A stretch of DNA of 7,439 nt. Source: Ruminococcus sp. Lineage in GTDB: Bacteria > Bacillota > Clostridia > Oscillospirales > Ruminococcaceae. How positions within the stretch are numbered: the stretch's first letter is position 1; every line of letters starts with the position of its first letter. Below, in pieces: positions 1 to 6,635 of this stretch. The notes beneath the pieces were generated by a model. It saw only the letters and a program-made list of their open reading frames with translations. It did not search any database and was not told the origin of the DNA. The position numbers and the translations under genes are program-made. The stretch covers positions 1 through 7,439 of the forward strand of contig JAAVHK010000131.1 in the NCBI GenBank assembly GCA_014799765.1, given 5' to 3'.

Positions 1-896
1 ATTATTTTGAGGGCTTCAAAGTACACAAACTTGCGGAAGTTGAATCAATGGTTGAAGATTTTGTTGTAGTACTTGCCTTTGCGGCGGGCTATCAGGAAAT
101 CGTCGACAGAATCCATAGTATAGCGTCACGCCATACACTTTACGTTCCGGACGTTCCTGTTGTGGGGAAAGGTCTGTTTACTTATGAATACTGTATGGAA
201 AACGCCGAAAAAATACAGAAAGTTTATGACAGTCTCGCCGATGACTTTTCAAGAAAAGTATACGCAAACATAATCAATTTCAAGATAAGCGGTAAAATAG
301 AATACTTATCAGCCGTAACAACGCCTAAATCTGAAATCTACAGGAAAATAATAAAACCTGGTCTGAATGAAGTCTATGTTGACTTAGGTGCTTACAACGG
401 CGATACCATACAGGAACTCCTCGAATTTACAAGGGGTAAATACGCTGAAATATATGCCGTCGAACCCGACAGGAAAAATTACAAGAAACTTATAAAATAT
501 GTCGATAATATGCCTAATGTGTTCACTTACAATGCGGCAGCATGGAGTACAGACAGTGAACTGCCGTTTTCAGCAAAATCCGGCAGACAGTCAGCTATTT
601 CCGCAAGCTCAAATAATATGGTTACCGCCCGTGCCGTCGACAGCATGGTAAACGGAAACCGTCCGGCAACCCTCATAAAAATGGACGTGGAGGGTTTTGA
701 ACGTGAAGCTATATGGGGTGCATCGAATACTATATCACACGATTCGCCTAAACTCATGGTAGCACTGTATCACCGCAACGAAGATATTTTTGAACTCCCG
801 CTTTTAATCATGACACTGAATCCTGATTACAACCTATATATAAGACATCAGTTATATATTCCGGCGTGGGAGACTAATTTATATGCAACTCTATAA
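1..896 (+). CDS. FkbM-family SAM-dependent methyltransferase, 5' end cut by the window edge
   Basis: The reading frame is open from base 3, so the gene begins upstream. An in-frame ATG at 48 with a weak GGAAG ahead of it is possible, but the 15 codons before it (YFEGFKVHKLAEVES) read like continuing protein. Numbered from that ATG, residues 5-40 resemble the Rossmann-like region often found before this methyltransferase domain (VVVLAFA, PDVPVVG). The domain itself follows: VDLGAYNGDT at 111-120 is the SAM-binding loop, YAVEPDRKN at 136-144 holds the acidic ribose-binding position, and IKMDVEGFEREAIWGA at 210-225 is the FkbM signature. Family members O-methylate sugars or other small acceptors, often in glycan or polyketide pathways; the acceptor here cannot be read. 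The stop codon lies 14 bases inside the next gene, so the two are probably co-translated. The family call is firm; the substrate is unknown. Confidence 0.88.
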   Translation, partial: YFEGFKVHKLAEVESMVEDFVVVLAFAAGYQEIVDRIHSIASRHTLYVPDVPVVGKGLFTYEYCMENAEKIQKVYDSLADDFSRKVYANIINFKISGKIEYLSAVTTPKSEIYRKIIKPGLNEVYVDLGAYNGDTIQELLEFTRGKYAEIYAVEPDRKNYKKLIKYVDNMPNVFTYNAAAWSTDSELPFSAKSGRQSAISASSNNMVTARAVDSMVNGNRPATLIKMDVEGFEREAIWGASNTISHDSPKLMVALYHRNEDIFELPLLIMTLNPDYNLYIRHQLYIPAWETNLYATL

Positions 897-1599
897 AAAG
901 ATTATTGCCGTTGTATGTGTTATATTTCTTGTGATATTCTCAAACTGCATTATCGCCGGAAAAATAGTCTGCCGTTTTGCCACGGAGTTATACATAGACG
1001 CTAATGATAATCCGGTAACGGACGATGATGTTGAAAATATTAAAGGACTTTATTTCCTGAAAAAACTGTATATAGACAATTGCGATACCAATGACCTTAG
1101 TTTTCTGGAAAACAAGAATCATCTTACAGATTTTTTAATATTATGTAATGGTAATTATACAGGTATTGTTGACTGGTCTTACCTCCGTAAATGTAAAAAA
1201 CTTAAAAATTTTGAATGTGCCGGACGTTGTACTTTCCGGAATCTCAAAGATTTTTCTGAAATGAAAAATCTTGAAGAATTACGCATTTCCGCTGAAATCG
1301 GAAATTACACTATTATTGAAGGTCTCGACGGTTTACAGGATATTTCAGGAACTCTTAAAGCCCTTACACTCAACGGCATACAAAATGAAACAGTCCTGAA
1401 TCTCGAAAAATTTTCAGACCTCCGGTATCTTGACATTGAAAACAGTTCATTAAGGGAAATCCATATCAATTCATATCTCGAAACACTTAACATTTCAGAT
1501 AATCCGGATTTAATGGCGATATATCTTCCGTCCGATTACGGTCAGCCGGAAAATATATCTACATATAATTCCCCATACGTCAATATCATATACGAATAA
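883..1599 (+). CDS. Small leucine-rich-repeat protein with N-terminal membrane or export segment
   Basis: This encodes 238 residues. Start ATG 883 follows GGGAGA (868-873) at 9 bases, inside the end of the preceding methyltransferase gene. Residues 5-6 are lysines and 7-25 are strongly hydrophobic, giving an uncleaved anchor or a signal peptide. A cysteine at 22 is preceded by Asn, so a standard lipobox is not present. From about residue 35 onward the protein shows irregular leucine-rich-repeat units (LKKLYIDNC 59-67, LTDFLIL 81-87, LEELRIS 130-136, LKALTLNGI 158-166, LRYLDIENSSL 180-190, LETLNISDNPDL 199-210), a pattern close to bacterial extracellular LRRs. Such domains bind proteins or glycans; no enzyme motif is visible. 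It is followed directly by a terminator, so it is the last gene of its unit. The LRR fold is well supported, while ligand and exact location (membrane-bound or secreted) are inferred. Confidence 0.8.
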   Translation: MQLYKKIIAVVCVIFLVIFSNCIIAGKIVCRFATELYIDANDNPVTDDDVENIKGLYFLKKLYIDNCDTNDLSFLENKNHLTDFLILCNGNYTGIVDWSYLRKCKKLKNFECAGRCTFRNLKDFSEMKNLEELRISAEIGNYTIIEGLDGLQDISGTLKALTLNGIQNETVLNLEKFSDLRYLDIENSSLREIHINSYLETLNISDNPDLMAIYLPSDYGQPENISTYNSPYVNIIYE

Positions 1600-1601
1600 T
1601 C

Positions 1602-1652
1602 AAAAACCTGCTCCATGTAATATTATACATACGGAGCAGGAAAATTTTTTTT
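1602..1652. terminator. Bidirectional rho-independent terminator between convergent genes
   Basis: CCTGCTCC (1607-1614) pairs perfectly with GGAGCAGG (1633-1640). Inner ATGTA/TACAT (1615-1619/1626-1630) can extend the stem past a two-base bulge. On the plus strand the hairpin is followed by a run of eight T (1645-1652), ending the LRR gene unit. On the minus strand it is followed by five T (complement of 1602-1606), so it can also end the asnB-pyrB unit. Confidence 0.9.
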
Positions 1653-1711
1653 GATTAATTATGAATTGTGCATTATAAATTATTAATTATTAATTCTAAA
1701 TTATTAATTAT
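1653..1711. repeat. AT-rich intergenic repeat overlapping the pyrB stop codon
   Basis: This stretch is almost only A and T. It holds two identical 14-base copies of AAATTATTAATTAT (1677-1690 and 1698-1711), set 21 bases apart, with shorter TTAATTAT-type echoes before them. The second copy contains the pyrB stop (TTA at 1708-1710 on the plus strand). It resembles the simple AT-rich repeats that collect between convergent genes in some Clostridia; no coding or RNA function is visible. Confidence 0.6.
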
Positions 1712-2784
1712 ATCAGCTTTCTTTCGTCACAGAACTCGCATTCAAGAAGTGTTTCGTCACCACTGAAACGGAAACTCTTTGGCAAATAGTGTTCCTGATT
1801 CGTTATACAACGTGGATTATCGCATTTTATACCGTCGTATACCTTGCCTTTGAGAAGCTGTGTCGACTTGTCTTCATTCAGCATAGTGAGGATAAGTGCC
1901 ATACGTGCGAATACACCGTACTTAGCTTGCGTGAAGTACATTGCACGGCTGTCTTCGTCGACATCTACCGTTATTTCGTCTACTCTCGGTAACGGGTGCA
2001 GTATTATCATATCTTTTCCGGCAAGTAACATCTTTCTGTGGTCAAGGACATATGTGTTTTTCTGTGCGAGATACTCCTCTTCACTTGCGAATCTTTCCTG
2101 CTGAATACGTGTCATGTAAAGAACGTCAAGTTTTCCGATAGCCTCTTCCAGAGTGTCGACTTCCTCGAAAGTACTTCCGTTGGCTTTTATGATGTACTTT
2201 ATATACTGTGGCATACGGAGTTCCGGAGTTGAGATAAATATAAACTTGTTATCCTCAAACATACTTAACGCCTTACACAGTGAATGTACTGTACGTCCGT
2301 TTATTAAGTCACCGCACATACCGATAGTCAGACCGGACAGCTTCTTCTTTTCTATTTTAAGGGTGAGCAGGTCTGTAAGTGTCTGTGTCGGGTGCAGATG
2401 TCCGCCGTCACCGGCATTTATTACGGAACAGTCAGCAGTAAGGGCGGCAGCCTTTGCAGTACCGGCAAGTGGATGACGTATTACGAGAATATCTGCATAA
2501 CTGCTTACTATCTTTGTAGTGTCCTTTATAGTCTCGCCTTTCGATACTGACGAGTTAGCCGGATTATCGAAACCGATTATCTGACCGCCTAAACGTATCA
2601 TAGCGGTCTGAAACGACATCTGTGTACGTGTTGACGGTTCATAGAAAAGTGTAGCCATTATTTTACCGTCACATTCGTGTGCGTATTCTGCCGGATTATT
2701 CTTTATTTTTTCGCCGAGTTCAATGACTTTCTTCCACCATTCTACAGGATAGTCACTTAAATCTATTAAATGCTGATGTAACAT
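1708..2784 (-). CDS. pyrB: Aspartate carbamoyltransferase with fused PyrI-like zinc-binding domain
   Basis: It catalyses carbamoyl phosphate + L-aspartate to N-carbamoyl-aspartate, the committed pyrimidine step, in the cytoplasm. At 358 residues it exceeds the usual 305-310 of a catalytic chain. Carbamoyl-phosphate loop FYEPSTRTQMSF is at 47-58, SKGET (81-85) has the active-site lysine, NAGDGGHLHPTQT lies at 123-135, HPLPRVDEI at 263-271 and YFTQAKYGVFAR at 283-294. The extra C-terminal part (about 309-358) has cysteines at 321, 326, 349 and 352, spaced C-x4-C-x22-C-x2-C, almost as in the zinc domain of the E. coli regulatory chain PyrI; the residues around them (CITNQEHYLP, CEFCDE) also match. 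The nucleotide-binding half of PyrI is missing, so ATP/CTP control is not expected. Start ATG 2784 has GGAGG (2795-2799) 10 bases upstream. It lies 25 bases after asnB, in the same operon. Confidence 0.96.
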   Translation of the reverse strand: MLHQHLIDLSDYPVEWWKKVIELGEKIKNNPAEYAHECDGKIMATLFYEPSTRTQMSFQTAMIRLGGQIIGFDNPANSSVSKGETIKDTTKIVSSYADILVIRHPLAGTAKAAALTADCSVINAGDGGHLHPTQTLTDLLTLKIEKKKLSGLTIGMCGDLINGRTVHSLCKALSMFEDNKFIFISTPELRMPQYIKYIIKANGSTFEEVDTLEEAIGKLDVLYMTRIQQERFASEEEYLAQKNTYVLDHRKMLLAGKDMIILHPLPRVDEITVDVDEDSRAMYFTQAKYGVFARMALILTMLNEDKSTQLLKGKVYDGIKCDNPRCITNQEHYLPKSFRFSGDETLLECEFCDERKLI

Positions 2785-2809
2785 AAATTTTTTACCTCCG
2801 AATTAAATT

Positions 2810-4681
2810 TTAATATTCGCCGTTTTTATTGAAATAGACATCATACCATACAAGGAAAATGAAAACAGTCCATATTTTACGGCTGTTATCTGCTTTACCG
2901 TCCCTGTGTTCGTCAAGTAATTTTACAAGCAATTCCGTATTGAAAAATTCCTGTGCATCTTTACTTTCAAAAGCGTTTTTCACCGTATTATAGTATTTGT
3001 CTTCCTTAAGCCATACACGGATAGGTACAGGAAAACCGAGTTTTTTCTTTGAAGCTGTACCGGCTGTCTGTGGCGGAGTGTCTTTCTTTGCGGAAAGCCT
3101 CATAGCATACTTTGTGATATATTTAGTCTCGTCAGTGCCTTTTTCGTGTGTGACACGGTATTTTGTAGGAATCTGTTCCGCAAGGTGCATAATTTCCTTA
3201 TCAAGAAACGGTACACGTAATTCAAGTGAATTTGCCATACTCATTTTATCGGCTTTCAGAAGTATATCGCCAGCCATCCACATATGCAGGTCAAGATACT
3301 GCATTTTTGTAACGTCGTCTTTACCCTGTACACGCTTATAGAATTTAGAGGTTATTTCCGACGGTTCAGGGGCGGAAGTCTTTATTTTCAGAAGTTTTTT
3401 TCTGTCTTCCGGCGTGAACATATACGCATTACCAATAAATCTTTCTTCAACGTCTCTGCCCTTGCGTACAAAGAAATTCACACCACGTTTTGCCGGAAGT
3501 TTTTCCGCAATATCGGCAATAGTTCTTTTTACAGTACGTGGTAACTTGTCGTAAAGCGTGCCGTCGGGGTCACTGTAGACATTATATCCGCCGAAAATTT
3601 CGTCTGCACCCTCACCGGATAATACTACTTTAAGATGTTCAGAAGCTATATTACATACAAAATACAACGCAACGGCAGACGGGTCTGCAAGTGGTTCGTC
3701 CATATGATACTGTATTTTTGAAAGATTTCCCCAGTATTCCTCCGGCGTGATGACTTTACTTGTATTTTCCTTGCCGATAGCCTTTGAAAAATTCTTTGCC
3801 CAGCCGATTTCATTGTACTTTTCGTCCTTACCGAAACCCACTGTGAAAGTTTTATCGACATCTGCCACACAGGCGACATAACTTGAATCTACACCACTCG
3901 AAAGAAATGAACCTACTTCAACATCTGCTATCTTGTGTGCCTTAACGGAATCATGAAAAGTATCTGAAATTCTGTTTACCCACTCATCGAGGTCAGGTGT
4001 ATTGTCTGCATTGAAATTCACGTCCCAGTACCGACGAGCCGTAAACTTTCCGTTTTCGAGTGTAAAGCAGTGAGCAGGCGGAAGTTTATAGACGTTCCGG
4101 AAAAATGTTTCCTTCGTCGGTGAGTACTGGAAAGTAAGATAATTTTCAAGAACATCTGTATTCAGTTCTTTTCGGAAATTCGGGTGTTCGAGGAAACATT
4201 TTATTTCTGAACCAAACATGAAACTTTTACCCATTATGGCATAGTAAAGCGGTTTTATACCGAAAAAATCCCTTGCCCCGAAAAGTTTCTTTTTATTTCT
4301 GTCCCATATCACGAATGAAAACATACCTCTTAACCTGTCAAGAAGTTTTTCGCCGTATTCCTCATAGCCGTGTATGATAACTTCCGTATCGGTGTTTGTC
4401 CTGAATTTATGACCTGCTCCGGAAAGTTCTTTACGTATTTCAGCATAGTTGTAAATTTCGCCGTTGAAGACAATAACCATTGATTTATCTTCATTGAAAA
4501 TAGGCTGGTCACCTTGCGAACTTACATCTATGATACTCAGACGGCGGTGACCCAAAGCAATACCATCATCAATATATTGCCCCTCAGCGTCCGGACCTCT
4601 GTGCCTGATTCTGTCCATCATTCTGCTGAGTACCGCATTTGAATTGTCAATATCGTTAATAAAACCTACAATTCCGCACAT
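2810..4681 (-). CDS. asnB: Asparagine synthetase (glutamine-hydrolysing)
   Basis: It makes asparagine from aspartate, ATP and glutamine amide nitrogen. With the start at ATG 4681 it has 623 residues and begins MCGIVGF, exposing Cys2, the glutaminase nucleophile, after Met removal. A TTG nine bases further upstream would bury that cysteine and is rejected; a weak GTGAG (4691-4695) sits 9 bases before the ATG. Class II glutamine amidotransferase motifs follow: RHRGPDAEG 27-34, GHRRLSI 44-50, FNGEIYNY 72-79, and TNTDTE 95-100. The synthetase half has the pyrophosphate loop FLSSGVDSS (259-267), SGEGADEIFGGY (355-366) and KADKMSMANSLELRVPFLD (476-494). The stretch before KLGFPVP (about 530-546, KKDTPPQTAGTASKK) looks unlike the usual helical linker. 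The gene is first in an operon with pyrB, which also uses aspartate. Length is in the normal range for the family. Confidence 0.96.
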   Translation of the reverse strand: MCGIVGFINDIDNSNAVLSRMMDRIRHRGPDAEGQYIDDGIALGHRRLSIIDVSSQGDQPIFNEDKSMVIVFNGEIYNYAEIRKELSGAGHKFRTNTDTEVIIHGYEEYGEKLLDRLRGMFSFVIWDRNKKKLFGARDFFGIKPLYYAIMGKSFMFGSEIKCFLEHPNFRKELNTDVLENYLTFQYSPTKETFFRNVYKLPPAHCFTLENGKFTARRYWDVNFNADNTPDLDEWVNRISDTFHDSVKAHKIADVEVGSFLSSGVDSSYVACVADVDKTFTVGFGKDEKYNEIGWAKNFSKAIGKENTSKVITPEEYWGNLSKIQYHMDEPLADPSAVALYFVCNIASEHLKVVLSGEGADEIFGGYNVYSDPDGTLYDKLPRTVKRTIADIAEKLPAKRGVNFFVRKGRDVEERFIGNAYMFTPEDRKKLLKIKTSAPEPSEITSKFYKRVQGKDDVTKMQYLDLHMWMAGDILLKADKMSMANSLELRVPFLDKEIMHLAEQIPTKYRVTHEKGTDETKYITKYAMRLSAKKDTPPQTAGTASKKKLGFPVPIRVWLKEDKYYNTVKNAFESKDAQEFFNTELLVKLLDEHRDGKADNSRKIWTVFIFLVWYDVYFNKNGEY

Positions 4682-4736
4682 ATATTTCAACTCACAATAC
4701 TATAATCTATGACAGAAAAAAATTTCCGTCGTGAAT

Positions 4737-4765
4737 ATTATACTACATTTCCGGTAAATTTGCAA
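4737..4765 (-). promoter_or_regulatory. Promoter of the asnB-pyrB operon
   Basis: Reading on the minus strand, TTGCAA (4765-4760) is followed after exactly 17 bases by a perfect TATAAT (4742-4737). Transcription should start near 4729-4732, giving a leader of about 50 bases before the asnB ATG at 4681. No comparable promoter is seen in the 25 bases between asnB and pyrB. Confidence 0.75.
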
Positions 4766-4780
4766 CACCACACCGGAAAT
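4747..4780. promoter_or_regulatory. Inverted repeat over the asnB -35 box, candidate operator
   Basis: ATTTCCGGT (4747-4755) and ACCGGAAAT (4772-4780) are perfect 9-base inverted copies separated by 16 bases. The repeat is centred almost on the -35 hexamer (4760-4765), itself the palindrome TTGCAA. A plus-strand T run follows (4780-4785), so it could instead act as a terminator, but no plus-strand gene lies upstream. A third ATTTCCGG at 4903-4910 overlaps the ribosome site of the divergent gene. Confidence 0.45.
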
Positions 4781-4836
4781 TTTTTCTATATCTTATGATA
4801 TATAATAGTATTCCGTTTAATTTTTACGAAAAACTC

Positions 4837-4865
4837 TTGACAAACCATGAAAAAAATGTTATAGT
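4837..4865 (+). promoter_or_regulatory. Promoter of the ACT protein-hom operon
   Basis: A perfect -35 TTGACA (4837-4842) and a -10 TATAGT (4860-4865) are 17 bases apart, with TG (4857-4858) giving an extended -10. Transcription should start near 4872, leaving a leader of about 50 bases, too short for a T-box or a large riboswitch, and no T-box consensus is visible. Confidence 0.8.
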
Positions 4866-4908
4866 TAATAAGCAGTGTACAGTTGTTCACGGCTGACGGA
4901 CGATTTCC

Positions 4909-4915
4909 GGAGGTG
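4909..4915 (+). promoter_or_regulatory. Ribosome binding site fixing the ACT-protein start
   Basis: GGAGGTG lies 6 bases before ATG 4922. This decides against the in-frame TTG at 4883, which lies before this site and only about 10 bases after the predicted transcription start. Confidence 0.85.
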
Positions 4916-4921
4916 TTTTCC

Positions 4922-5362
4922 ATGAAAAAATCACAGCTTATTGTTGCAGATGCCGATATTCTGCCGGAAGTTTTCACCAAGGTACTCGAAGTGAAAAGGC
5001 TTATTGTCTGCAAGGACGAAAAAAGTCTTGCTTCCGCCTGTAAAAGAGTGGGAATATCACGCAGTGCATACTATAAATACAAGGATTCTGTTTTTTCCTA
5101 TGAGGAACTCTTTACAAGAAAAATTGTAAATATGTATTTACTTCTTTCGGACAGTCCTGGTGTTCTTTCAAATGCACTGGCATTTCTGTATAGTCTGAGA
5201 GCAAATATTCTTACCGTCAACCAAAGTATTCCGGTTGACGGCGTGGCAACGGTAAATATTTCCATACGTCTCACAGAAGACGACGACAAGGAGCTTGAAA
5301 GACTTAATTCTATCAGGGAACTCAGCGGTGTCCTTGAATTACGTATAATATCCGCTGAATAA
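4922..5362 (+). CDS. ACT-domain protein of the PheB-like UPF0735 family
   Basis: The protein has 146 residues, close to the family norm. Residues about 33-55 (SLASACKRVGISRSAYYKYK at 35-54) look like a short helix-turn-helix, and about 72-143 form one ACT domain with the ligand-site motif DSPGVLS (77-83) and the family hallmark NILTVNQSIPVDGVATV (95-111). ACT domains usually bind amino acids and act as allosteric or transcriptional sensors; the actual role of this family is not settled, although the Bacillus homologue is called PheB. It is the first gene of an operon with hom, 20 bases ahead of it, from a strong extended -10 promoter, so sensing an aspartate-family or aromatic amino acid is a fair inference. 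Whether it binds DNA, Hom, or neither cannot be told from sequence. The first 13 codons of the longer open frame are excluded by the ribosome site. Confidence 0.88.
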   Translation: MKKSQLIVADADILPEVFTKVLEVKRLIVCKDEKSLASACKRVGISRSAYYKYKDSVFSYEELFTRKIVNMYLLLSDSPGVLSNALAFLYSLRANILTVNQSIPVDGVATVNISIRLTEDDDKELERLNSIRELSGVLELRIISAE

Positions 5363-5382
5363 AAAAATCGGAGGTTTTATTT

Positions 5383-6588
5383 ATGAAAAAATTTGCAGTA
5401 CTGGGTCATGGTGTTGTAGGTTCGGGAGTTGTTGAACTCTTCTATAAAAACAAGAAAAGTATCGAAAAACACGCCGGTGACGTTATGGACATCAAGTATA
5501 TACTTGACCTGAGAGATTTTCCGGATTCGCCATACAAGGAAAAATTCACGAAAAATTTTGATGATATTCTCAATGACGAAGAAGTAACAGCCGTCGCCGA
5601 ATGCATGGGCGGTGTTGAACCGGCTTTCACTTTTACGAAAAAACTTCTCGAAAAGGGCAAAAGCGTTTCGACTTCAAACAAGGAACTCGTCGCAAAAAAA
5701 GGCGATATACTCCTTAAAACCGCTAAGGAAAACAACTGTAACTTCTTCTTTGAAGCAAGTGTCGGCGGTGCTATTCCGATTATAAGACCTCTCCACAGAT
5801 GTCTCGCCGGTAATGATATAACTAAAGTTGCCGGTATTCTGAACGGTACTACAAACTTCATTCTCACCAAAATGTATAACGATAATATGCCTTTCAGTGA
5901 GGCATTAGCACTCGCACAGAAACTCGGTTACGCTGAAAAAGACCCTACAGCAGATGTTGAGGGACATGACGCCTGCCGAAAAATATGTATTATTTCCTCT
6001 CTTGTATTCGGAAAACACGTATATCCCGAAAGTGTTTACACAAAAGGCATTTCTGAAATACAGTTATGCGACGTTTCTTCCGCTGATGTTCTCGGCTATT
6101 CAACTAAACTTATAGCCTTTGTCACGAAAACCGGTGACGGAAAAATTTTACCTGTTGTAATGCCTATGCTTGTACCGTTTGAGAATATAATTTCAGGTGT
6201 CAGCGACGTTTTCAACGCTGTACTCGTATACGGTGACGGCATTGACCAGACTATGTTCTACGGAAGAGGAGCAGGCAAACTTCCTACCGCAAGTGCCGTA
6301 CTCGGTGATGTTATTGAATCCGTAAAGCATAATGTAACGGTGTTCTCGCAGTCATGGGAATCCGCTGAAGATGATTCTTTCATTGATTCGCCGGAAAACT
6401 TCTCGGCAAGATGGTATTTCCGTACACCTGCCGGAACTACTCCAACTACCGGAATAAGCAATACTTACGATTCACACGGCGACGGCACTGAATATTCATT
6501 CATTACCGAAGAAGTACTTACTTTCGCACAGGCTAAGAAAGTTGCAGAAGAAGTACAGGCTGTTACTATAATTCCGGTATTTGAATAA
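5383..6588 (+). CDS. hom: Homoserine dehydrogenase
   Basis: It reduces aspartate 4-semialdehyde to homoserine with NAD(P)H, the branch point to threonine and methionine. The Rossmann loop GHGVVGSG lies at 8-15. SNKELVA (98-104) carries catalytic Lys100, and GILNGTTNFIL (151-161) and GYAEKDPTADVEGHDACRK (182-200) carry the substrate-site residues Glu185, Asp191, Asp196 and Lys200, aligned from memory with the yeast enzyme. FYGRGAGKLPTASAVLGDV (292-310) is the conserved C-terminal catalytic block. At 401 residues it is about 30 shorter than common ACT-bearing forms of about 430. The tail (340-401) keeps ACT-like strands (ARWYFRTP, VTIIPVF) but lacks the usual PGVL helix, so feedback inhibition through this domain is doubtful. 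GGAGG (5370-5374) sits 8 bases before ATG 5383. It follows the ACT protein by 20 bases and is closed by a terminator; no threonine synthase or homoserine kinase follows. Confidence 0.97.
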   Translation: MKKFAVLGHGVVGSGVVELFYKNKKSIEKHAGDVMDIKYILDLRDFPDSPYKEKFTKNFDDILNDEEVTAVAECMGGVEPAFTFTKKLLEKGKSVSTSNKELVAKKGDILLKTAKENNCNFFFEASVGGAIPIIRPLHRCLAGNDITKVAGILNGTTNFILTKMYNDNMPFSEALALAQKLGYAEKDPTADVEGHDACRKICIISSLVFGKHVYPESVYTKGISEIQLCDVSSADVLGYSTKLIAFVTKTGDGKILPVVMPMLVPFENIISGVSDVFNAVLVYGDGIDQTMFYGRGAGKLPTASAVLGDVIESVKHNVTVFSQSWESAEDDSFIDSPENFSARWYFRTPAGTTPTTGISNTYDSHGDGTEYSFITEEVLTFAQAKKVAEEVQAVTIIPVFE

Positions 6589-6600
6589 AATTAAAATAAG

Positions 6601-6631
6601 AAATCCTGTACTTAAACAGTACAGGATTTTT
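6601..6631. terminator. Strong hairpin terminator after hom, probably bidirectional
   Basis: AAATCCTGTAC (6601-6611) and GTACAGGATTT (6619-6629) form a perfect 11-base-pair stem with a 7-base loop, followed by T on the plus strand (T run 6627-6631). It begins 12 bases after the hom stop. On the minus strand the hairpin is also followed by a T-rich stretch and lies 5 bases beyond the stop of the convergent acetyltransferase gene, so it probably serves both. Confidence 0.92.
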
Positions 6632-6635
6632 ATTG

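Noticed and set aside
48..50. ATG 48 as the true start of the methyltransferase gene
   Set aside because: The frame stays open to the window edge and the upstream codons look like family sequence; the GGAAG before it is weak, so the gene is treated as cut.
1653..1711. Insertion-sequence end or CRISPR-like array in the AT-rich spacer
   Set aside because: The repeats are short, simple AT words with no unique spacers, terminal inverted repeats or transposase fragment.
1789..2476. Several overlapping plus-strand open frames opposite pyrB
   Set aside because: They are mirror-strand shadows of a well-conserved gene, without ribosome sites or recognisable protein features.
4682..4690. Alternative TTG start of asnB three codons upstream
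   Set aside because: It would place the catalytic cysteine at position 5; the glutaminase needs it at the mature N-terminus, and the weak ribosome site is spaced for ATG 4681.
4883..4921. Alternative TTG start of the ACT protein giving 13 extra residues
   Set aside because: The GGAGGTG site at 4909-4915 lies inside this extension and fits ATG 4922; the extension adds nothing typical of the family.
4866..4921. Threonine or methionine riboswitch or T-box ahead of the ACT-hom operon
   Set aside because: The leader is only about 50 bases and has neither the T-box consensus nor a terminator hairpin.
5442..5870. 142-codon minus-strand open frame inside hom
   Set aside because: It lies antisense to the conserved catalytic core of hom and shows no domain, promoter or ribosome site.
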